NCBI RefSeq assembly: GCF_023586365.1
Contig: NZ_CP097759.1
Coordinates: 558,001-622,000, forward strand
DNA from: Blochmannia endosymbiont of Camponotus sp.
GTDB taxonomy: Bacteria > Pseudomonadota > Gammaproteobacteria > Enterobacterales > Enterobacteriaceae
Direction of reading: 5' to 3'
DNA length: 64,000 nucleotides
A program made the translations under genes and the position numbers. Each line of letters starts with the position of its first letter. Position 1 is the first letter of the stretch. The notes below the pieces were generated by a model. That model had not been told where the DNA came from. It saw only the letters and a list, made by a program, of their open reading frames with translations, and did no database searches. Shown here one piece after another: positions 20,802 through 32,287 of this stretch.

Positions 20802-21307
20802 ATTCTTCACATATCAACATCTACTACAACAAATATCATACTTATAAAATAAACAAAAAATATTTTCAAATTCTTTACTAAAGGCTTCAACACGCTAATT
20901 TGTCATTTTAATACGGAATTTGTATAAAATATAATACATAAATTATATTCGTTAATCTTATTATTACTAAAAAATTCTAATATATTTCTAGTTTGCAGCT
21001 CTTAAAAGATATTTTTGGTGTATCTGATAATATTAAATGACAACCATTTTTGTTTGTAACATTCTTTTTCAAAGACATCCTCCATTAATATGGTATACTT
21101 TAAGAACAGATTGTAAATACGATTATATACTAAAAATAATTTTATAAATATATTATAATTTTTGAATGTATTTTAATGATCATACTATGGCTATATCTAT
21201 GACATAATCACTATTACTCGCTCCATATCTCAACACAGTGTACTTAAAATAAGTTTATTCATGAACTTGATAAACCTCTAACATTAGTATTATATTTTCA
21301 GTGTCAA
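20802..21307. other. Divergent spacer between rsmI and dolP
   Basis: About 500 bases in which E. coli would have lpoA, yraN and diaA. No remnant of these is recognisable. Confidence 0.4.
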
Positions 21308-21916
21308 GTGCGTAAATGCGTGTACATGAACATTTCATATCATATATCACAGATGTTATTAATTTTATTCTCTATATTAACGTTGCAAGCTTGTTGTTCA
21401 AGTATATTAGCTATTGGAACTGCTGCATTTATAACTACAGCATGGAATGATCCGCGTACTATAGGTACTCAATTGGATGATAGTATCTTAGAAAATCATA
21501 TTGCTCATGCTCTTAAAAAAAACAAACATATAAAAAAATCAACAAGAATAAAAAACACTGTATACCAAGGTAATGTATTGTTAACTGGACAGACTCCTTC
21601 TATGTCTTTCGCTGAAGAAGCTATAAAAATAATAATAAAAATTAATGGAACAAAAAATATTTATAACGCAATTCGTCAAGATAAACCAATATGCATACAA
21701 TCTATTTTTACAGATGCTTGGATTAGCACTCAAATACGCTTAAATTTCTTCATAAAAAGTGATATACATGCTTCCAATATTAAAATAATTACAGAGAATA
21801 AAGAAGTATTTCTTTTAGGACAAGTGACTCATGAAGAAAGTAAAAGCGCCGAAAAAATAGCAAAAACAATAGACGGAGTAAAAAATGTATTTACTGCTTT
21901 TTCCTATATTTCTTAA
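21308..21916 (+). CDS. dolP: Outer-membrane lipoprotein DolP (YraP), twin BON domains
   Basis: DolP is an outer-membrane lipoprotein that supports membrane integrity and BAM function. A signal peptide ends in a lipobox (LTLQAC), with the acylated cysteine at about residue 28. Two BON domains follow (about 56-115 and 133-200), with the family segments DPRTIGTQLDD and GVKNVFTAFSYIS. The long version begins at GTG (21308) and gives a positively charged MRK start typical of signal peptides. The alternative ATG at 21326 leaves no charge before the hydrophobic core. Neither has a clear ribosome site. It keeps its E. coli position beside rsmI. Confidence 0.92.
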   Translation: MRKCVYMNISYHISQMLLILFSILTLQACCSSILAIGTAAFITTAWNDPRTIGTQLDDSILENHIAHALKKNKHIKKSTRIKNTVYQGNVLLTGQTPSMSFAEEAIKIIIKINGTKNIYNAIRQDKPICIQSIFTDAWISTQIRLNFFIKSDIHASNIKIITENKEVFLLGQVTHEESKSAEKIAKTIDGVKNVFTAFSYIS

Positions 21917-22681
21917 AATTTAGGTAATTATAATAAGATCATATCATCACATTATCTACTATCACATCCTTAAAATTTCTTATATTAATTACATATAGAT
22001 AACGCCTACGAATATTATATAAAAACATTTACTCTCATGATATTATTAGGAATTAATTTAATATTTAATTTTTAACCACCTTTTACTTTATTCTCATCCA
22101 ATACATTTATATATAAATGTAACATTTTGATTCCTGCTATATTTAATAATAGCTATTGTTTTGCTAATATTCATAGAATAAAACCATAAAACGACTTTAA
22201 TTGAAGATGTACTACACACAAAAAATTAATTAATATACTTAATTTACACATCTACAAATTTGATTTATTTTAAATACACTTGCAAATATAAAACATATCG
22301 ATACTCTTATCGATAGCTTTAAAGATTTTGAATTTTATATTGTGATCGTATTTACACCTATAATCAATTCTTGAAAATATACTTCAACACTCTAATAAAA
22401 TATCTAATTTAAAAAAATAATGTCCCTGTAGAATCAGAACACACTTATTAATTTATTACACTAATATTAAAATAGACACCCTATGGATAAACCCTCACTG
22501 TCTAAGTACCAATTAATACAATAATTACATATAGCTACTATATACAATCAACGATAATAAATACATAAATTCATATTAAATGAATAAAATTCGTCTAATG
22601 AATTAAATAAAAATTAACGATACCATTAAAAATTTTTTAATAATACCATCCCATACCTCAGTTAAATTGATATAAGTGATA

Positions 22682-22746
22682 TTGTTGACTCTGATCTATA
22701 AATTATATAATCTTCTCTCGTGCTGCAGGTGTGTTTTCACCTGATA
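22682..22746 (+). other. Candidate small-RNA start: promoter-like element plus hairpin
   Basis: TTGTTG (22682-22687), an 18-base gap and TATAAT (22706-22711) resemble a sigma-70 promoter; TTGACT with a 15-base gap is an alternative -35. Just downstream a GC-richer patch contains CAGGTG-TGTTTT-CACCTG, a hairpin with a 6-bp stem. Promoter-like sequences are common by chance in AT-rich DNA, so this is tentative. Confidence 0.25.
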
Positions 22747-22963
22747 TTTAAATTAAACTAATTCTGATTTTCACCAAAAAATATTGTATATTGTTATATC
22801 AAAAGTGATTTCCTCTGTATGAACAAAACAATAGCTACTTTTTTGTATCGATTACAATCGCATGATTTACCATATGACCACTATTAAAACACCATTATAA
22901 ATCACACATATGCCCAAATAATAAAAATTTCATATAAAACAACAACTATTATAATCATAATAA

Positions 22964-23010
22964 AGTAATAAAGGATTATATTGTCTTGTGACAAAGATCT
23001 CTTTATTACT
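22964..23010. repeat. Composite stem-loop
   Basis: The outer 10-bp stem AGTAATAAAG (22964-22973) pairs with CTTTATTACT (23001-23010). It encloses a small inner hairpin TTGTC-TTGT-GACAA. It lies in the dolP-rpsI gap. Confidence 0.6.
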
Positions 23011-23059
23011 AATCGTTTTAAAATCATTCTCAAATAAACGTCAAAAAATATAACACCCG

Positions 23060-23138
23060 TGATTTAACTAACTACTTGTTTGATCAAGATTCTTATCTTT
23101 TCGTGTTTAACCATAACAGTAAGTAGTTAGTTAAATCA
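23060..23138. repeat. Perfect inverted repeat, 18-bp arms, 43-base loop
   Basis: The arm at 23060-23077 (TGATTTAACTAACTACTT) is the exact reverse complement of 23121-23138. It is in the dolP-rpsI gap, about 300 bases downstream of the rpsI stop. Confidence 0.85.
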
Positions 23139-23443
23139 GTTTAAATAGTATTGCCTATCTTCAAATTTAGAGATAAAATCCTTCAAATAATGAATAAAGA
23201 GTAAAAAATATAATTTCTAATCTTCTCCAAGAAGAACACACCTACTAATTATAATCAATACCTCTTCAATACACTCAAATTTTGATATAACTCAATAAAA
23301 ATATAATGTCTTCAATTTAATCATCAACCACCCCTGTAGATTGATTACATCTAATACTTATTATAATTGTATATTCTTTATAATAATTTTATACTTAATT
23401 ATTGAGCTAATACCAACTAAATACATGTATTATAAAACAAATA

Positions 23444-23842
23444 TTAACGCTTAGAAAACTGAGGACGCCTGCGTGCTTTACGCAAACCCACCTTTTTTCT
23501 TTCTACTTCTCTAGAATCCCTAGTAACTAATCCAACTGATCGCAATACACCGCGCAATTTCTCATCATACCTCAATAATGCACGTGTCATCCCATGACAT
23601 ATCGCGCCAGCCTGACCAGATGTCCCTCCGCCTTTTACAGTAATATATATATCTAATTTATCCAATAAATTAGTAATTTTCAAAGGCCTAATAATGATAT
23701 ATTGTGTATTGTTTCTAGGAAAATATTGATCTAATGCACGTTTATTTATAATAACCCTTCCATTACTTACCCCAGACTTAATGAACACTCGAGCGGAAGC
23801 GGTTTTTCGCCGTCCAGTGCCATAATATTGATTTACATTCAT
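23444..23842 (-). CDS. rpsI: 30S ribosomal protein S9
   Basis: S9 binds the 30S head, and its C-terminal tail reaches the P-site tRNA. The product is 132 residues (E. coli 130) with [10 protein letters not shown] at the start, [11 protein letters not shown] in the middle and the basic tail RRRPQFSKR. The ATG at 23842 is chosen because it matches the family start and leaves a 17-base gap after rplM; a frame opening upstream would overlap rplM. It is co-transcribed with rplM. Confidence 0.97.
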   Translation of the reverse strand: MNVNQYYGTGRRKTASARVFIKSGVSNGRVIINKRALDQYFPRNNTQYIIIRPLKITNLLDKLDIYITVKGGGTSGQAGAICHGMTRALLRYDEKLRGVLRSVGLVTRDSREVERKKVGLRKARRRPQFSKR

Positions 23843-23859
23843 ACTTTGTTTTCCATTCA

Positions 23860-24288
23860 TTAACAATCTATACATTGAGGTTCTTGAGCAGCATGTGCAT
23901 GTACATTTCCGGGGTATACTCTAAGTCTACAATACATCATACGACCTAAGGGGCCTTTAGGTAACATACCCTTTACTGCAATTTCAATCACCTTTTCAGG
24001 ATATCTATTTATCATTCCTTTAAAATTTAATTGCTTAATTCCTCCAATATATCCAGTATGATGATAATATATTTTATCATCGCGTTTATGCCCGCTTACA
24101 GATACCTCTTTCGCATTTAAAACAATAACATAATCTCCAATGTCGACATGCGGAGTATATTCTATTTTATGTTTACCAATTAAATATCTAGAAATCATAG
24201 TAGATATACGACCAAGTATTTTATTCTTAGCATCAATAATATGCCATGTTCTCCTAATTACATGTGATTTTGCCATAAAAGTTTTCAT
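23860..24288 (-). CDS. rplM: 50S ribosomal protein L13
   Basis: L13 is an early-assembling 50S protein. The 142 residues equal the E. coli length and carry [23 protein letters not shown]-like [10 protein letters not shown] and [13 protein letters not shown]. It is the first gene of the rplM-rpsI operon. In E. coli L13 regulates its own mRNA leader; the spacer upstream here has a GC-richer patch at about 24368-24450 that could be a leader structure, which is only an inference. Confidence 0.97.
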   Translation of the reverse strand: MKTFMAKSHVIRRTWHIIDAKNKILGRISTMISRYLIGKHKIEYTPHVDIGDYVIVLNAKEVSVSGHKRDDKIYYHHTGYIGGIKQLNFKGMINRYPEKVIEIAVKGMLPKGPLGRMMYCRLRVYPGNVHAHAAQEPQCIDC

Positions 24289-24818
24289 AGAGATAAACCT
24301 AACTCAATATAAAAATGCAATCATATTAATTAAATATGAAGTAATTAACAAATATAAAAATAAGATACCTGATTGGTGCAGGGCACACGTACTACTATTA
24401 AAATCAAATTTCTCTAACATCTTCGATTCTAAAATAGGTACACGCTAGTATTTACTTCATACAATATTCTTAATCTGTAATATATTATATCAATTAAAAC
24501 AAATAATTGATATAATTAAGAGACAGTCTAGCATCATTTCATTTTTTTAAATTACTCAGATATTTATTTGAAAAATATTACTAAAGATCTCTATCTATTT
24601 ACTGACTTCAGTATATTCTATACGAATACTTATTGATAAAGAAAATTAAGTAGAATAAAATTCTACTAAAATAATGTACATACTAGCCAATCGGTGATTG
24701 GATACTTATCACTTAAATTGTTATACAATAACATATAAACATATGCAAAAATTACGTATCAATCAGTTAGCACGCCAAAATAAACACATAAATAAAATGA
24801 ATTTAGGAGTATATCATC
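24289..24818. other. Divergent spacer between rplM and zapG
   Basis: 530 bases. A GC-richer patch at about 24368-24450 lies in the rplM leader region. A TAGGAGT ribosome site for zapG lies at the right edge. In E. coli the zapE gene (yhcM) lies nearby and is not seen here. Short frames in this spacer look spurious. Confidence 0.4.
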
Positions 24819-25217
24819 ATGATATGGATATGTATATTCATAAGCTCAATAATTGGAGTTATTATAGGAGCATTTATCATGTATTATAAAGCACGTTATT
24901 TACTACATGATCAAAAAACTTTATATAGCGAACTACAAGATAAAAAAAACAAACTAAATGAATATCAAAAAGAATTGAGTAATCACTTTACTTACACTAT
25001 AAAATTATTAAAAAAAATAGAAGATGACTACCGTCACTTATACCATAATGTTAAAAGAAGCGCCAATTTTTTTTTACCAAATACACATATACAAGATAAC
25101 GTACACGCATTTAATGCAAAAAAAACAACTATAAAAAACGAACAATTACCAATAGAAGCGCCGTTAGATTATTCCAGTAATACGGAAAATACAATAAAAA
25201 GTCATGATAATAAATAA
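24819..25217 (+). CDS. zapG: Cell-division/envelope protein ZapG (YhcB, DUF1043)
   Basis: YhcB/ZapG is a small inner-membrane protein with a cytosolic coiled coil, reported to link cell division and envelope synthesis. The 132 residues match E. coli YhcB (132): one N-terminal membrane helix (about 3-22), a charged coiled coil (about 35-75) with ELQDKKNKLNEYQKELSNHF, and DDYRHLYHNVKRSANFFLP. The C-terminal third is poorly conserved, as in the family. TAGGAGT precedes the ATG. It is divergent from rplM, as in E. coli, and precedes degQ. Confidence 0.9.
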   Translation: MIWICIFISSIIGVIIGAFIMYYKARYLLHDQKTLYSELQDKKNKLNEYQKELSNHFTYTIKLLKKIEDDYRHLYHNVKRSANFFLPNTHIQDNVHAFNAKKTTIKNEQLPIEAPLDYSSNTENTIKSHDNK

Positions 25218-25440
25218 TATAAGAAAACTTTTATTAGTTTACATAAACTATTCGACATCTTATCATGCTATGCATAATATAATAATGTGCAATATAGGCA
25301 GTTCATCCACCTAAATCTGTTATGGACGTTAAAATTTACCAAAAATAAAATAGAAATTCGAATTTTAGTCATTAAGGTTTTATGAATATTTAAAACAATA
25401 TTATTCTTGATTACAATATAACTAATTATATTAATTACCT

Positions 25441-26814
25441 ATGAAGATAACACATTTCCTAAAGATATTGAGTATATTATTTACATTGGGAATTTCATAT
25501 GCTGAGTCTTCTATAAATCATACAACATTTTCTACAGAAATGTCAGGGCTCTTACCGAGTTTAGCCCCCATGTTAGATACAGTGCTTCCAGCAGTAGTAA
25601 GTGTGCATGTTGAAGGTATTCAACCTGCGAGAAGACTTACATTGCCTAAAGAATTTAAATATTTTTTTGGACCAGATATTCCTGGAGGAAATTTTGGATC
25701 TAGACCATTCGAAGGACTAGGATCAGGGGTGATTATTAACGCTAATAAAGGCTACATTATTACCAATAACCATGTTGTCAATGGTGCAGATAAAATTAAG
25801 ATACAACTTAACGATGGGCGTGAATTTAACGCTAAACTGGTAGGACATGATGAACAAACTGATTTAGCATTACTTCAATTATTAAAATTTAAAAATCTCT
25901 CTGAAATAAAAATGGCTGATTCTGATATTTTAAAAGTTGGTGATTTTGCTGTTGCTATTGGTAATCCTTTTGGATTAGGTCAAACAGCAACTTCTGGTAT
26001 TATATCAGCATTAGGAAGAAGTGGTTTAAACCTGGAAGGATTAGAAAATTTTATACAAACTGATGCCTCCATAAATAGAGGAAATTCTGGAGGAGCTCTA
26101 GTAAACTTACATGGAGAATTAATTGGAATTAATACTGCTATTTTAGCACCTGGAGGAGGAAATATTGGCATTGGTTTTGCTATTCCTAGTAATATTGTGA
26201 AAAATTTAAGTCAACAATTAATTGAATTTGGAGAAGTAAAACGAGGTCAATTAGGAATAAAAGGCACAGAATTGACCGCTGATATCGCTAAAGCACTTAA
26301 TATCGATGCGCAACGCGGCGCTTTTGTTAGCGAGGTACTACCGGGTACTGCAGCCGCTAAAGCAAATATTAAAGCAGGAGATATTATTGTATCCATAGAA
26401 GGAAAACCAATAAAAAATTTTGCAGAATTAAGGGTGAAAATTGGTACTACTACTCCAGGTAAAATTATAAAACTAGGATTATTACGGGATGGGAAACTGC
26501 AAACAGTATCAGTTCTATTAGATGATAGCACCTCTGTGAGTACCAGTGAGGAAATGCTAACCCCAGCATTACAAGGGGCTTCTTTAAGCAATGGATATTT
26601 AAAAGATGGAACAAAAGGAGTGCAGGTTGAAGACGTCGTAAAAGATTCTCCAGCTTACTCTATTGGCCTACAAAAAGGCGACATAATTGTCGGACTGAAT
26701 CGTACGAAAGTACACAATTTATCTCAATTACGTAAAATTTTAAACGAAAAACCATCAGTTATAGCACTAAATATTATGCGTGGAGATACAAATATATTCT
26801 TACTACTTCGTTAA
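25441..26814 (+). CDS. degQ: Periplasmic serine endoprotease DegQ
   Basis: DegQ is an HtrA-family protease and chaperone for misfolded periplasmic proteins. The 457 residues match E. coli DegQ (455) throughout. The signal peptide is cleaved after SYA (about residue 21). The protease domain has the catalytic triad H111 (TNNHVV), D141 (TDLAL) and S216 (GNSGG). Two PDZ domains follow (about 265-355 and 370-455). It is closer to DegQ than to DegP or DegS by the residues around the triad and the C-terminal YLKDGTKG region. The degS neighbour of E. coli is absent, so one protease may cover several envelope tasks. Confidence 0.95.
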   Translation: MKITHFLKILSILFTLGISYAESSINHTTFSTEMSGLLPSLAPMLDTVLPAVVSVHVEGIQPARRLTLPKEFKYFFGPDIPGGNFGSRPFEGLGSGVIINANKGYIITNNHVVNGADKIKIQLNDGREFNAKLVGHDEQTDLALLQLLKFKNLSEIKMADSDILKVGDFAVAIGNPFGLGQTATSGIISALGRSGLNLEGLENFIQTDASINRGNSGGALVNLHGELIGINTAILAPGGGNIGIGFAIPSNIVKNLSQQLIEFGEVKRGQLGIKGTELTADIAKALNIDAQRGAFVSEVLPGTAAAKANIKAGDIIVSIEGKPIKNFAELRVKIGTTTPGKIIKLGLLRDGKLQTVSVLLDDSTSVSTSEEMLTPALQGASLSNGYLKDGTKGVQVEDVVKDSPAYSIGLQKGDIIVGLNRTKVHNLSQLRKILNEKPSVIALNIMRGDTNIFLLLR

Positions 26815-26921
26815 TTTTTGCTCTATTTTAAACAACGACACAGATAAAAAATAATAATAAACCTATACCATACTTTATGAAATCATCATAATTAAAAATT
26901 GCTACACACCTGATAATAAGA

Positions 26922-28196
<1,275 letters not shown>

Positions 28197-28235
28197 TCAA
28201 TTATTATAATTAATTCATATTAATTAAAAACTGCT

Positions 28236-28493
28236 TTATACGCCACATAATCTACGCTTTTTGTTCCATTCCTTAGGATTAAATGCTTGAATAGATATTG
28301 AATGAATTTCATTATTTAATATATACTTCATAAGAGGAGCATATATAATTTTATGCCGTTCTAATTCAGTCATACCATCATAAAAAATATGACTTATAGC
28401 AATAATTTGATAATTATCCTCGTACAAAGAAACATATGCTTCATCTAATGTCAAATCTTTTAATAAAATACTTTTAATATCATCCACGTTCAT
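28236..28493 (-). CDS. ibaG: BolA-family protein IbaG (YrbA)
   Basis: IbaG is a BolA-type protein that pairs with monothiol glutaredoxin and takes part in iron-sulfur handling and acid or envelope stress. The product has 85 residues from the ATG at 28493, which aligns exactly with the E. coli start and follows a GGTGA sequence; an ATG four codons earlier (28505) is possible. The pattern YEDNYQIIAISHIFYDGM, then YAPLMKYILNNEIHSISIQA and PKEW fits the family. It precedes murA in the same direction. Confidence 0.9.
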   Translation of the reverse strand: MNVDDIKSILLKDLTLDEAYVSLYEDNYQIIAISHIFYDGMTELERHKIIYAPLMKYILNNEIHSISIQAFNPKEWNKKRRLCGV

Positions 28494-28977
28494 AATTTTC
28501 ACCATTTAAACAATTATAATAACAGCGAAACGCAGAATTTTGTTCTCATAATTTTACGCCATACAATTATTATTCTATTGTCATTTTTATTTCCAAATAT
28601 CAATCATTTATATTTCATGATGCATTAAAAAAATGAATTATTTAAACTATTATAAATAATATAATTTATTAATTAATTGCTGTTCTCACTCTTTTTACAA
28701 AATAAATTACAATATAAAATATTTATAAAATAACCCAACAAATATCAAGAAATTTCCGTTATTAAATAGAATATTTTTATATAATTACTATATATAAATA
28801 AATATAAAAACTCTATATTCCTAAAAAAAGAAGCGTACAACAACATCCTTGCAGCTATAAATAGCGAATAAATATATCTCAGAAATGAGATATCAGTATT
28901 TGGCGCTAAAATATTTATTTAAATATGAAAAATAAATAAGATCTAATTTTATTTTTAGCATAAATACTATAAACAAC

Positions 28978-29022
28978 TATGCTTTTTTTAAAAAGCATAC
29001 CATTATATCCATAGGATATAAT
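28978..29022. repeat. Two adjacent hairpins
   Basis: TATGCTTTTT (28978-28987) and AAAAAGCATA (28990-28999) form a 10-bp stem. It is followed at once by ATTATATCC-ATA-GGATATAAT (29002-29022). Both are perfect. They lie about 470 bases upstream of the ibaG-murA start and have no obvious gene to serve. Confidence 0.6.
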
Positions 29023-30454
29023 ATCCTACATTAAAAAGATTTCATTTTAATTTTTCATTCAATCATAATAACATATCTCAAGGAGATATATATTTATCTA
29101 TATATAAATATATATATCAAAAATCAATTGTAATGCTGTTAATCAGAATAATTATGTTTAATTTACAATAAAAATAAAAATTAATTATTCATATAATCTA
29201 TAAAATAACTAATCGACGCAAAAGTATTAACCTCTCTTAAATAGAGAGATATTGATGATCAGCAGACTCTATACAACTTAAAAAATTATTTTTTATTTAT
29301 TACAAATATAAGGACTGTCCTATTTGTAATTGCCAAATACAAATACGCACATTCTTATGATTTCAATACCAAAACTTGAAAAATAATAAAAATTATGATT
29401 TGAATCATTTATTACTGTACCTATACAACCTTAAGATATGTATCGATTATTATTTAAATTCACGGTATTATTATTTGTCGCTAATTTAAACTAATATTAA
29501 CTATATCTTAATAACTTTTTTATAAAAAAACAATATTCACATTTTGACATTGAAATCATATTAAATGTTATATTCAACAAATTAAATAAACATCAAATAA
29601 ATAGCACTTTACTTATATTTTTATATACACTACATACAAGCAATCAACAACGATAATTAACAATTATCTCACAACATCTATCATAGCGATGTAATATCTT
29701 TAACTATTTTAAGATATTCGTATTCTTAATTATTAATATCGTCAAAATAATGATAATTACAACAAAAAATTTTAATGATTCTTTAATCATCATTATTGAT
29801 TGAACAAATAATATTGAATAATGCAATTACTAATATTAATGTACTTTTATCTCTATAGTTAAATATACCTTAAATGAAAATTTTCTTTCAAAATTCAAAT
29901 ACCTTCTAATTTTCAATTTTTAATTTTATTAAAGATCAAATTCTTTTTTTGATTTTGAACAATCATAATAATAAGAATAATTTTTATTTAAATACACCCT
30001 AAATAAATACTTATTTTCAACAAATCACATAACGCTTATGTCTCTATTTATAATGACACTTGCAATTATTCCATCTATTCTATTTTTAATATCTATACTC
30101 TACAGACTAGACTGTAGTCATCATAAATAATAATTTAATTTTAAAAATAATTTTTTCCATAAAAACAAAAAATTAAAATACACACATCCATTTAATGAAA
30201 TAAATTATAATACATAACTTACTTAATATTTTTACTGAAATATCAAACATTCATTAAGTAATCACAGATATTCTGTCTACCACATTAATGAATAAATCAC
30301 AACAAGTCTTTAACATAAATAATCATTAAGAATGATAATAAATTAATCTTATATAAAGATTATACGTTCGTATGTTTAATGGTAAAATACTTTTTCACTG
30401 ATCCATATTCTCATCTAGAAACATGATTATTTTTATGACACAAGTTATTGTGTC

Positions 30455-30501
30455 TATTATTTTCTATTAAAAAACCAAAATATTTTTAATAGAAAATAAT
30501 A
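30455..30501. repeat. Perfect inverted repeat, 19-bp arms, 9-base loop
   Basis: Arms 30455-30473 and 30483-30501 are exact reverse complements. The arm includes ATTTTCTATTAAAAA, which resembles ATTTTCTATTTAAAA in the palindrome at 1676-1723. It lies in the long gap, about 640 bases before lptC. Confidence 0.85.
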
Positions 30502-31137
30502 TTATACGTATAACACTTCGTTAAAAATATATATCAAAAAATTGAAAATCTATTTTCTATGTGTAAATAATATTAGATTGAATTCTGATGTTCATTAAAA
30601 AATCTATTTAAAAAAATAAATTCAGGTATTTTATTTAATTGCCTATTAAACGATTGTAAATCTATGTAAATCAACAGTAATATATATTTATTTACATTAA
30701 AATGAATTAATTGACATAGCAATTAATTATGTTGAGCATATTCATGTATAATGAATACTATTCAAGCAAATTAAACTACAATACTTAACATACGCGATCT
30801 TGTTATAGATAAATACTTAAAAACACGCAATACTCCTCGGATATATATATCACCGAAACAAAATTATATAATATATATATCAGAAATATTAATATAAAAG
30901 TATTAATAACTGTACTGATAATTTATATCTCAACACAATTTCTTATACATTATCTTGCAAAAGATCATCTAAAAATATTTATTTATATATATCTTAAATA
31001 TCTATTTATTTTAATATGTATTTCGTCAAAAAAAGTTAAAACTAACAATCACAACAATAATATTGATTCATAATCATCTCTCCAAAAATATCTTTTATTG
31101 TCTAAAAATAAAAAATATTAAATGACAATCATTAAAT

Positions 31138-31755
31138 ATGAGATCCCCCATAATGTTTTATGTAGCAAAATCACTGAAAAAAAATAAAAAATATACTTTT
31201 ATTGCAATTTTATTGATATTGATAATAATCTTTCTATATTTTATTATGAGAAAATCATTAATCATGTGTAATGCATCATTACACTCATTAACTCAGAATG
31301 ATATATGTACTCATCAAGGCAACGATGTAACAATTAATGTATATAATAAAACAGGACAACTTAAATTTAAATTGACAGCGCACTGCATTCAACGTTTTTC
31401 AAATCAAAGAATTACTTGGTTCATATATCCTAGCATTACAGCTTTTGACGATAACAATATCCCAACATGGAAAATTATAGCAAATCAAGCCAAACTAAGT
31501 TACGAAAAAACACTGCACCTATACGGATATGTGTATCTCAATAATTTAATACATGACGCATACTTTCAATCCATTATTACAAACCAAGCGACAATTAACT
31601 TAATAACTCAAGATATTATTTCAAACGAAAAAGTAATTATACATGGTCATTATTTTTATTCTGTTGGCATGAAAATGCATGCCAATTTACATACCCAAAC
31701 AGCAAAATTAATTGATAGCGCACAAACTTGTTATGAAATCCAATGCATATGGTAA
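31138..31755 (+). CDS. lptC: LPS export protein LptC
   Basis: LptC is a bitopic inner-membrane protein that receives LPS from LptBFG and passes it to periplasmic LptA. The 205-residue protein has one membrane helix (about 19-37) and a periplasmic beta-jellyroll; WKIIANQAKLSYEKTLHLYG and INLITQDIISNEKVIIHG are close to E. coli LptC (191). The N-terminus has about 12 extra basic residues. It overlaps the start of lptA by 23 bases, so the genes are translated together in a lptC-lptA-lptB operon. Confidence 0.93.
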   Translation: MRSPIMFYVAKSLKKNKKYTFIAILLILIIIFLYFIMRKSLIMCNASLHSLTQNDICTHQGNDVTINVYNKTGQLKFKLTAHCIQRFSNQRITWFIYPSITAFDDNNIPTWKIIANQAKLSYEKTLHLYGYVYLNNLIHDAYFQSIITNQATINLITQDIISNEKVIIHGHYFYSVGMKMHANLHTQTAKLIDSAQTCYEIQCIW

Positions 31756-32242
31756 ATACAAAATAATACTTACCTATATCAATATACTTTTAATATTTAC
31801 ATACTCTCACGCTTTAGCGCATAAAAAATCACAAATACTTCAAGTATATTCTGAATGTCAATCAATTAATATGTTGACTAATACAATAATTTTTACAGAT
31901 CGAGTTATACTTAAATATAAAAATATTGATCTTTATGCAGATAAGATATTAATCTCTCATACAGAAGATACGCATCATCTATCCATGATAGAAGCGCATG
32001 GAAACCCTGTTACTTTAAATCAAACACAAAAAATGGGGAATACGATATTTGCTCAATCATCGATAATACATTACAATACCAGCGATGACACTATTACTCT
32101 GATTGGTAATGCTTACATAAAACAATCAGGAAACTCTATACAAAGTGATAAAATCATATACTCAATAAAAAACAAGCAAATAAAAGCCATTTCTAATCAA
32201 GGAAATAAAGTTATAACAATTTTATCAGAAAAATCTATCTGA
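31733..32242 (+). CDS. lptA: Periplasmic LPS bridge protein LptA
   Basis: LptA oligomerises across the periplasm to carry LPS from LptC to LptD. The 169-residue product (E. coli 185) has a signal peptide ending near YSHALA and the OstA-like fold with NMLTNTIIFTDRVILKYKNI, IEAHGNPVT and LIGNAYIKQSGNSIQSDKI. The ATG at 31733 lies inside the end of lptC and gives a normal signal peptide (MKSNAYGKYK start), so it is preferred to a TTG seven codons upstream. The basic C-terminal tail of E. coli LptA is missing. Confidence 0.92.
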   Translation: MKSNAYGKYKIILTYINILLIFTYSHALAHKKSQILQVYSECQSINMLTNTIIFTDRVILKYKNIDLYADKILISHTEDTHHLSMIEAHGNPVTLNQTQKMGNTIFAQSSIIHYNTSDDTITLIGNAYIKQSGNSIQSDKIIYSIKNKQIKAISNQGNKVITILSEKSI

Positions 32243-32287
32243 AAATATATTTAATACACACTATATAATTAGTGATAGTTTAATTTT

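Larger units (their letters stand above)
21917..23443. other. 1.5-kb non-coding stretch with several RNA-like structures
   Basis: No gene is visible between dolP and rpsI. A promoter-like element and GC-richer hairpin lie near 22682-22746. A composite stem-loop lies at 22964-23010, and an 18-bp inverted repeat at 23060-23138. Most of the remainder is featureless AT-rich sequence. Confidence 0.5.
28506..31137. other. 2.6-kb non-coding stretch (former mla-kds region)
   Basis: This is the longest gap in the window. In E. coli the same interval between ibaG and lptC holds mlaBCDEF, yrbG, kdsD and kdsC, so these genes have been deleted or eroded here (inference from gene order). I cannot recognise any of their protein motifs in the sequence. 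Small hairpins are numerous: 28874-28893 (8-bp stem, GAAA loop), 28978-28999, 29002-29022, about 29299-29332, and the long repeat at 30455-30501. Confidence 0.6.

Noticed and set aside
24698-24889. 63-codon open frame overlapping the zapG start
   Set aside because: It overlaps the well-supported zapG gene in another frame and resembles nothing known.
28506-31137. CRISPR array or tandem repeats in the largest gap
   Set aside because: Only isolated hairpins were seen; no regularly spaced direct repeats are present.
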